IMG/VR virus record: IMGVR_UViG_3300020411_002649
Coordinates: 1 to 36,543 of that record
DNA length: 36,543 nucleotides
Reading direction: 5' to 3' (one strand)
From: a virus
Positions 33,826 to 36,543 of the stretch are shown here, one piece after another. The notes beneath the pieces are model-generated. The model had not been told where the DNA came from. It searched no databases and worked only from the letters and a program-made list of their open reading frames with translations. The position numbers and the translations under genes were made by a program. Positions within the stretch are counted from its first letter, which is position 1; each line of letters opens with the position of its first letter.

Positions 33826-33830
33826 CTATC

Positions 33831-35927
33831 TTAGAAACAGGATTCGCTGACTGGATATGTGAAGGTATCCGTTGGATAATCGATAATATTTATACCCCCT
33901 ACTGGACCAAAATTATAACCATTAAAGTTATTCGGATCGAAGGTGGGGATTGCAGTATCGTTGATTGTATAGTCAATTGGATTGACTACTGGGTTGAATA
34001 TTGTTGGATCTACGCCTGGTGGGACTTGAATTGATCCACCAGCAGGTAATACCTGAATTGGTAGTCTTTCAGTGTCATCTGGAGTGCCCTGAATCGCTAC
34101 AGGACCAACACAGACTTGACCAGTGCTATAATCAACACTTCCTACAGAAGGATTAAGAACTAACTCAGTTTCATCCCTAGTTGTGACGAGAATTAGGTTA
34201 CCCATACCATCATCTCTAATATTTACTGGTACCAAGACCTGATTTGTCGTATTTGTCGAAATTCCAGGACTAGAGATCTGTGCAGCAGTTGCACCATCGG
34301 TTAAAGTAAGATTTACCAAATCTTCAGTGTATCCAGTGGCATAAAACGTACCAGATTTGACTGTTGAGAAGGAAGGCTTACATTTTTGGTCTCCAGTGCC
34401 ATCTCCATCCTTAGGACTTCCAGAATATTGAGATGGATCATAAAGTGGGTTGCCAAAATCCAAACATTGAGTAAATACATTACCAAAAGTGAATTCATCG
34501 AGATTTTGACCCAAAGTCATTTGAGTAACATTACCAGAAATTGAAGAATCTGCATTATCGATCATAGAACCGAAATTAGATCCATCAATACGTCCATTAA
34601 ACCTATTTGTTTGACCAGCTTTGTTATATTCATCAATTCCTTGAAGAATTTTAGTACCAAGTTGGGATCCAGTCAAATTAGTGTCATTTCCATTGTAATA
34701 AACGTAAGATTTAGGAATAACATAGAAACTTGTTGGGTCAATGATGACTGGTTCGATTGAAGCAACCGAATATTTCAATAAATCCTTTTTAATCTTATTT
34801 TTTGTCGTTGCATTCAACTTATTTCCTGTTTTTGGACGGATTGCAACGTAAACTTTACCGTAAACTGGTGGAGAAAGCTTCTCACCACCAAAAGCAGTCA
34901 CGGATGCTGCTTGAGGATAGATTTCAGAGACAATATGCTCAAAATCATTCTCTGTAACTGCCCTATTTTGGGTTGCATACGCTCTAGGTGCCCTAAACTT
35001 GACCGAAAGACCTGTTTCACGGTCTTCACCGTCCTGAGCAGCGTCTTTAGTGCTTAATGTGATCGCATTTGGACTAATTACACGACCATCGGAGTCAATT
35101 ACGTTACCAACAAAGGCAAATGACTTCGCACCGTTAGCTTCAACCCCATCTGTAGACACATAAGTGAGTTTTATATACTCACCATCAATTAATTTACGTC
35201 CAATTGACCCATCACCGAAGACAACCTTGTATCTCATGTCATCAGTCTCTTCCAAATAGTAAATTCTGGAAGTTGAGTTAGCATTTGTGACGTTTGTAGC
35301 AGCAGAATAGGTATCTGTCTCTGAAGATTGAGCAGTTGGAGAAATATCCACTGTCAAAAGACCAGTATCTACCCTATCATCAGGAATAATGTATTCTTGA
35401 CGCTTAGTATAGTCAACTGTATAGTTGTATTGTAGTAAATTTCCTTGATATACCAATACATTATCAAAAACTGCCTGTCCTGAAGAGGAATCTACTGGAA
35501 CTTTGATGTCTTGAGTCAATGCAAAGGTATAAGAATCAAAATCATTGTCTGCAACAAAGACATCACCCTTCTTTAGAGTCGCAAATTCGGGAAAAGTCGT
35601 ACCATTTAGTGATGTTACAGTCTGAGCAACCATTTTTACACATGCTCTAGGTGCTTTTATTGACCTTGGAGTGTAATTTAACTGCTTTGCTATCCTTACA
35701 ATGTTATCTCTGACTGTTGCAGTCTCTAAAAATGCTTCATTTAACGCCATGTTAGCGTTAAAAGCAGTATAATATGTGTTATAAGCAAGTATATCAATGA
35801 GATATGACGCAGAACTACCCTCAAAATCGTAATCTGAGAATTCTTTTCTTGTCCTTAGGTACGACCTAATGGATTCTTTGATCTCAAAGAAGTCTAAAGA
35901 CGTTAATTGTGATGGTATTGCTGCCAT
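33831..35927 (-). CDS. gp6: Baseplate wedge protein gp6-like (698 aa)
   Basis: This is a structural protein of the baseplate wedge, the ring that triggers sheath contraction in T4-like phages. The N-terminal part reads FFEIKESIRSYLRTRKEF.DYDFEGSSASYLIDILAYNTYY, matching the T4 gp6 region with NEFLDYDFEGS and LLAYNTLY. The middle has DGEDRETGLSVKFRAPRAYATQNRAVTENDFEHIVSE, equivalent to the T4 stretch EDIERIRELG..KRETQQRCVTATDYDTFVSE, followed by KVYVAIRPKTGNKL. Length is near T4 gp6 (660 aa). The last 130 residues, with GGSIQVPPGVDPTIFNPVVNP, are less conserved. The ATG overlaps no neighbour but sits one base after the gp25 stop; GAGAAGG at the end of gp25 serves as ribosome site. Its position directly after gp25 and before the giant gene matches T4-like order. 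Confidence 0.95.
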   Translation of the reverse strand: MAAIPSQLTSLDFFEIKESIRSYLRTRKEFSDYDFEGSSASYLIDILAYNTYYTAFNANMALNEAFLETATVRDNIVRIAKQLNYTPRSIKAPRACVKMVAQTVTSLNGTTFPEFATLKKGDVFVADNDFDSYTFALTQDIKVPVDSSSGQAVFDNVLVYQGNLLQYNYTVDYTKRQEYIIPDDRVDTGLLTVDISPTAQSSETDTYSAATNVTNANSTSRIYYLEETDDMRYKVVFGDGSIGRKLIDGEYIKLTYVSTDGVEANGAKSFAFVGNVIDSDGRVISPNAITLSTKDAAQDGEDRETGLSVKFRAPRAYATQNRAVTENDFEHIVSEIYPQAASVTAFGGEKLSPPVYGKVYVAIRPKTGNKLNATTKNKIKKDLLKYSVASIEPVIIDPTSFYVIPKSYVYYNGNDTNLTGSQLGTKILQGIDEYNKAGQTNRFNGRIDGSNFGSMIDNADSSISGNVTQMTLGQNLDEFTFGNVFTQCLDFGNPLYDPSQYSGSPKDGDGTGDQKCKPSFSTVKSGTFYATGYTEDLVNLTLTDGATAAQISSPGISTNTTNQVLVPVNIRDDGMGNLILVTTRDETELVLNPSVGSVDYSTGQVCVGPVAIQGTPDDTERLPIQVLPAGGSIQVPPGVDPTIFNPVVNPIDYTINDTAIPTFDPNNFNGYNFGPVGGINIIDYPTDTFTYPVSESCF

Positions 35928-35928
35928 T

Positions 35929-36342
35929 TTATGCCTTCTCTAGGAGGAAATCGACGTTTTGCGATACAGGTTCTCCGACAATCTTGTAATCTATTGATAC
36001 ATGGACGGAATTTATATCAGAATCATCACGAAGTCCAACCCCAGTAACCTGGATTCTTGGTTCAAGTCTCGAAAGACAGTTAAATATCTCACTTTTTATA
36101 GCATCCACTGAGAATGGATCCCATGGTTCAAACATTAATGCCTTAACTCTTGATCCAATGTCTCTTTGAAAGGGTCTTTCCCCAAACATTGTGAGAATCA
36201 AATTACGTACAGACTGTTTAATAGCGTTTTCATTCTTAACCACGCCAAAATCGCCAGTTGAGGGGTTAGCATTAAACGAAACTGCTAAGTCTTTGAAACC
36301 TCTACTGACGTATTTCTCAGATCTGAACCTATAAGAAGGCAT
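35929..36342 (-). CDS. gp25: Baseplate wedge protein gp25-like (137 aa)
   Basis: This is a small, conserved wedge protein that contacts gp6 and the sheath in T4-like baseplates; the family is GPW/gp25. The core NLILTMFGERPFQRDIGSR followed by VKALMFEP corresponds to T4 gp25 with GSRPFDPEFGCDLSDQLFE. Downstream LSRLEPRIQVTGVGL matches NYEPRIDKLAVNV. Length (137) is close to T4's 132. A basic N-terminal extension (YRFRSEKYVSRGFKDLAVSF) replaces T4's first helix. The start is fixed by its placement 40 bases after a late promoter core. There is no strong ribosome site, only an A-rich leader. Confidence 0.96.
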   Translation of the reverse strand: MPSYRFRSEKYVSRGFKDLAVSFNANPSTGDFGVVKNENAIKQSVRNLILTMFGERPFQRDIGSRVKALMFEPWDPFSVDAIKSEIFNCLSRLEPRIQVTGVGLRDDSDINSVHVSIDYKIVGEPVSQNVDFLLEKA

Positions 36343-36356
36343 ATTTTTCTTAACTC

Positions 36357-36382
36357 AAAAGATATTTATCGTTATATCTTTT
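36357..36382 (-). other. Nine-base inverted repeat in the gp25 leader
   Basis: AAAAGATAT (36357-36365) and ATATCTTTT (36374-36382) form a perfect nine-base stem with an eight-base loop. It overlaps the last base of the late promoter core and lies upstream of the gp25 ATG. In the transcript the stem is AU-rich and followed by a short U run, so it could be a weak leader hairpin or weak terminator. An element to protect the mRNA end is another possibility. Confidence 0.5.
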
Positions 36383-36389
36383 ATTTATA
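36382..36389 (-). promoter_or_regulatory. T4-type late promoter core TATAAATA upstream of gp25
   Basis: An exact TATAAATA on the minus strand lies in the 59-base gap between the small basic gene and gp25. It shares the 14-base block CCCTATAAATAAAA with the promoter at 71-78. The start of transcription would fall about 34 bases upstream of the gp25 ATG. I found no exact copy at the four gene junctions between here and position 78, so the gp25-gp6-giant-YHYH-cupredoxin-627 aa block may be one long late transcript. Confidence 0.8.
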
Positions 36390-36401
36390 GGGTTTCCCCG
36401 A

Positions 36402-36539
36402 CTATTTTCCTTGACCCCTATACCTTTTTCTTGCTGCGTTACGAGCCGTAGCAGCTAATTTGGTATTTTTTGAGTTTCCTTGCCTTGTTTTCTTCGGTTG
36501 AGGTGCTACATAACCACCTGTTGTTCCGTAAAGTGCCAT
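36402..36539 (-). CDS. Small basic hypothetical protein (45 aa)
   Basis: A 45-codon frame starting with ATG at 36537-36539 and ending TAG at 36402-36404. The protein begins MALYGTTGGYVAPQPKKT and has a strongly basic C-terminal half: RQGNSKNTKLAATARNAARK, then RYRGQGK. It has about twelve Lys/Arg residues and one Gln-Pro-rich turn. I do not recognise a function, although I recall similar tiny basic frames beside baseplate genes in T4-like cyanophages. Its coding status is supported by the start placement, the following late promoter and the plausible composition. Only three bases precede the ATG, so its ribosome site is not visible. It could act in DNA or RNA binding, or as a minor virion component. 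Confidence 0.7.
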   Translation of the reverse strand: MALYGTTGGYVAPQPKKTRQGNSKNTKLAATARNAARKRYRGQGK

Positions 36540-36543
36540 TTTT

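Noticed and set aside
5080-33825. The giant protein as a tape-measure protein
   Set aside because: It lacks long coiled-coil and hydrophobic segments, is dominated by beta repeats and adhesion-type domains, and lies in the baseplate/fibre block. T4-like phages place their tape-measure gene (29) elsewhere.
36390-36399. GGG-TTTC-CCC stem as a terminator after the 45-residue gene
   Set aside because: The stem is only three base pairs and is not followed by a U run on the transcribed strand; it is the flank of the late promoter.
1-36543. A diversity-generating retroelement acting on one of the fibre genes
   Set aside because: No reverse transcriptase or template-like repeat copy is visible in the window, and none of the C-termini shows the C-type lectin variable pattern. 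It cannot be excluded outside the window.

Overview
The window is a late structural block from a T4-like marine myovirus, most likely a cyanophage or similar phage of oceanic bacteria. The evidence is the gene order (gp25-like, then gp6-like baseplate wedge proteins, all on the minus strand), the near-absence of intergenic space, AT-rich sequence, and two exact copies of the T4-type late promoter core TATAAATA. The virion-protein modules (GGGGSGATA/GYTxxP repeats, FTCxxD...YPR repeats, YHYH domains) resemble those I recall from marine T4-like phages. No tRNA, integrase, replication gene, metabolic gene or CRISPR array is visible.

Layout, read in the direction of transcription (from high to low coordinates): a tiny basic protein (36402-36539); a late promoter and short hairpin leader (about 36356-36389); gp25-like baseplate wedge (35929-36342); gp6-like baseplate wedge (33831-35927); one uninterrupted 9,581-codon gene (5080-33825) filling nearly four fifths of the window; a YHYH plus Ig-like protein (3473-5071); a fibre-like protein ending in a cupredoxin domain (1968-3449); a 627-residue repeat protein (83-1966); a second late promoter (71-78); and the first 16 codons of a further gene, possibly gp8 (1-49). 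The largest gap is 59 bases, so no stretch of 300 bases lacks a gene.

The giant protein is a mosaic. From the N-terminus I can follow: a short helical segment; GYTxxP beta repeats (aa 290-630); a conserved block ending in an ILFGEDVDLYYPKDE-type motif (aa 665-755); more GGGGSGATA repeats; a YHYH-type domain; an EF-hand calcium loop (aa 1619-1630); a beta-propeller-like stretch; a LamG-like domain; two W...GTIPP/GTTPP carbohydrate-binding-like repeats; several helical modules split by a second LamG-like domain; a third LamG-like domain; about 2,800 residues of 27 tandem units with the motif C-x2-D-x5-H-x-YPR; another helical module; two NGILQPPG modules; and a C-terminal Ig-like domain. The three genes after it reuse the same parts, so the cluster looks like one virion appendage assembled from shared, repeatedly duplicated domains. 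It sits where T4 carries gene 7. My working inference is that gp25 and gp6 build the baseplate wedge, the giant protein anchors there through its N-terminal part, and its long C-terminal part with the next three proteins forms a host-contacting or decorating fibre.
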